The notes below the pieces were generated by a model. It was not told where the DNA came from. It was given only the letters and a program-made list of their open reading frames with translations, and did no database searches. The position numbers were made by a program, and so were the translations under genes. 64,000 nucleotides of DNA from an uncultured Tessaracoccus sp. (GTDB lineage: Bacteria > Actinomycetota > Actinomycetes > Propionibacteriales > Propionibacteriaceae), in the NCBI RefSeq assembly GCF_943914565.1, contig NZ_CALUCN010000013.1, forward strand, positions 1-64,000, read 5' to 3'. The stretch's first letter is position 1; each line of letters starts with the position of its first letter. Positions 62,724 to 64,000 of this stretch are shown one piece after another.

Positions 62724-62846
62724 TCACACATGCGTGTCGGGGACGCGGGTCGCCCTGTCCGCAGGGCTGTCGGGCGCGCGGAGTCCGAGGCCGATCGCGA
62801 ACGCGACGATGGCCCCGGTAGCCAGCTTCGACGGGGTCCTTGCCAT
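62724..62846 (-). CDS. Possible 40-residue single-span membrane peptide upstream of the ECF operon
   Basis: A basic start (MARTPSKLATG) leads into AIVAFAIGLGLRAP, a short hydrophobic stretch, then a polar tail. GGAAAGGT lies upstream. It is 36 nt before the EcfT start. It could be a small accessory subunit or a leader; no homology is claimed. Confidence 0.35.
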   Translation of the reverse strand: MARTPSKLATGAIVAFAIGLGLRAPDSPADRATRVPDTHV

Positions 62847-63019
62847 GACGGCTACCTTTCCTTGCATGTCGGTGTGAGCAGGAGGTCCGACTCGTCTGGC
62901 GACATCACGGTTGCGCGTCAGTATCGGATTCGCACCGATTTCCCCGGCTCGGGGCCCAACCCTACCCGCACGTCCGGGGCTCTGCGACAATGGACGTCCC
63001 ACCCTTGGAGAGGAGCCCC

Positions 63020-63673
63020 ATGACCGCGGACGCCGTGATCTTCGACCTCGACGGCACGCTCATCGACACCGAGCAGGTGTGGGACGAGGTGCGTCGCGGG
63101 CTCGCCACCGACGCCGGCATCACGTGGCGTCCCGAGTACTCGACCGCGATGATGGGCATGTCCACGCCCGAGTGGAGCCGTTACCTCTCGGAGGTCGTCG
63201 GCCTCCCCGTGCCGCCCGAGGAGGCGGCACGCATGACCGTGCAGGGCATGGTCGACCACTACACGTCCGGGGTCACGATCCAGCCGGGCGCCGTGCGGGC
63301 CGTCGAACGGATGGCGGGGGAGTTCCGCGTCGGGATCGCATCGTCGTCGCCGCGCGTGCTCATCGAAGCGGCCGCATCCGAGATGGGAATCACCGAACTG
63401 CTCGACGCGACGGTCTCCACCGAGGAGTGCCGACGCGGCAAGCCCGCCCCCGACGGCTACCTCGCGGCCTGCGCGGCGCTCGACTGCCTGCCGGGCCGGA
63501 CCGTCGCCGTCGAGGACTCCGAGCCGGGCATCCTCTCCGCGCTCCACGCAGGTCTGAGCGTCGTTGCGGTGCCGGTCGACGCGCACCGTCCCTCCGACGA
63601 GTTGCTGGCCCGCACGACGGTGCTCGGCTCGCTCGACGAGCTCACGGTCGAGCTCGTCCGCGGCCTCGCCTGA
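63020..63673 (+). CDS. HAD superfamily hydrolase, beta-phosphoglucomutase-like
   Basis: A 217-residue HAD subfamily I enzyme. Nucleophile Asp9 and acid/base Asp11 lie in FDLDGTL, Ser108-110 form motif II, Lys141 lies in GKPAPDG and Glu165-Asp166 bind magnesium. A helical cap follows the first motif. Substrate is probably a small phosphorylated metabolite. GGAGAGGAG precedes the ATG. It converges on the next gene. Confidence 0.87.
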   Translation: MTADAVIFDLDGTLIDTEQVWDEVRRGLATDAGITWRPEYSTAMMGMSTPEWSRYLSEVVGLPVPPEEAARMTVQGMVDHYTSGVTIQPGAVRAVERMAGEFRVGIASSSPRVLIEAAASEMGITELLDATVSTEECRRGKPAPDGYLAACAALDCLPGRTVAVEDSEPGILSALHAGLSVVAVPVDAHRPSDELLARTTVLGSLDELTVELVRGLA

Positions 63674-63677
63674 CGGG

Positions 63678-64000
63678 TCAGCGCAACGGCACGAAGAGGT
63701 ACTCGCCGACGCGGCGGATCTCGGCCTTGCCGTCCTGCCGCTTCTGCACGCGCCACAGCTGACCGGCCACCGGCATCACGAGGATCCCGCCCGGGCGCAG
63801 CTGCGCGAACAGCTCCGGCGGCATGCGGCGCGCGGCGGCCGAGACGAGGATGCGGTCGTAGGGGCCGCGACCGGCGTGGCCCAGCTTGCCCTTCACCGCC
63901 TGCGCGATCTCGGCCCAAGGGCGGTCCGTCGCGGCCAGGTTCGCGCGCCCGAACTCGACGAGCTGCGGCTCGATCTCCAGACCGAGCACGTGCCCCTCGG
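63678..64000 (-). CDS. Protein-L-isoaspartate O-methyltransferase-like protein, 5' end outside window
   Basis: The C-terminal ~107 residues are present. HVLGLEIEPQLVEFGRANLAA, YDRILVSAAAR and QLRPGGILVMPV match the SAM-dependent PCMT family, which repairs isoaspartyl residues or, in actinobacterial relatives, modifies ribosomal peptides and other targets. The frame is open through 64000, so the catalytic N-terminal part cannot be inspected. Confidence 0.8.
   Translation of the reverse strand, partial: EGHVLGLEIEPQLVEFGRANLAATDRPWAEIAQAVKGKLGHAGRGPYDRILVSAAARRMPPELFAQLRPGGILVMPVAGQLWRVQKRQDGKAEIRRVGEYLFVPLR

Noticed and set aside
1..64000. tRNA, rRNA, tmRNA, RNase P RNA or 4.5S RNA genes
   Set aside because: I looked in the intergenic intervals and saw no tRNA arm pattern or recognisable RNA signature; most intervals are too short. 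A covariance-model scan would be needed to exclude small RNAs.

Overview
The window is very GC-rich, strand-switching actinobacterial chromosome. It carries the conserved housekeeping block rpmB, recG, rsmD, coaD, DUF177, rpmF, rnc, mutM, smc, ftsY, ffh, rpsP, khpA, rimM, trmD, rplS, lepB, rnhB, DUF2469, yraN, comM-like, dprA. A galacto-N-biose/lacto-N-biose phosphorylase (GH112), a B-type sdhCAB operon, glpABC/FK and a thioester (TQXA) surface protein together suggest a host-associated relative of the Propionibacteriaceae. That placement is inference; no rRNA is present. No tRNA, CRISPR array, transposase or phage gene was seen.

Layout. 1-4.7 kb: C-terminal part of a TQXA surface protein with a Pro/Glu/Ser repeat stalk, rpmB, and a GH92 mannosidase with no signal peptide. 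4.7-17.1 kb: DNA repair, RNA processing and ribosome genes (recG-rsmD-coaD; DUF177-rpmF-rnc-mutM; GtrA-smc). 17.2-20.5 kb: a small lipoprotein, then a glycerophosphodiesterase and MFS transporter bracketed by decayed copies of neighbouring sequence (a glpK remnant on the left, a lipoprotein 3'-end remnant plus terminator on the right). 20.5-28.1 kb: glycerol and glycerol-3-phosphate genes on the minus strand (SorC-type regulator, glpA, glpB, glpC, glpF, glpK). 28.2-33.6 kb: ftsY, a polar amino-acid ABC system with fused binding protein/permease, and ffh. 33.6-36 kb: amidohydrolase and SppA-like protease.

36-46.1 kb is a tightly packed plus-strand operon for beta-1,3-galactosyl-N-acetylhexosamines: ROK regulator, GH112 phosphorylase, sugar-binding lipoprotein, two permeases (no ATPase), phosphohexomutase, sugar-1-phosphate nucleotidyltransferase and a galactokinase-family GHMP kinase. 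It has neither galT nor galE, so the last three genes may form an alternative to the bifidobacterial NahK-GalT-GalE route.

46.1-57.7 kb: rpsP-khpA-rimM-trmD, an intervening sdhCAB operon, rplS with its own promoter, lepB-rnhB, DUF2469 and yraN-comM-dprA. 57.7-62.8 kb (minus): an unrecognised coiled-coil protein and an ECF vitamin/metal uptake operon (EcfT, fused EcfAA', S component). 63-64 kb: HAD hydrolase and the C-terminal part of a protein-L-isoaspartate methyltransferase-like gene cut by the window edge.

A recurring architectural feature is a TANNNT hexamer ending 6-8 nt before a start codon that lacks a Shine-Dalgarno sequence. This fits leaderless transcription of about ten genes here.
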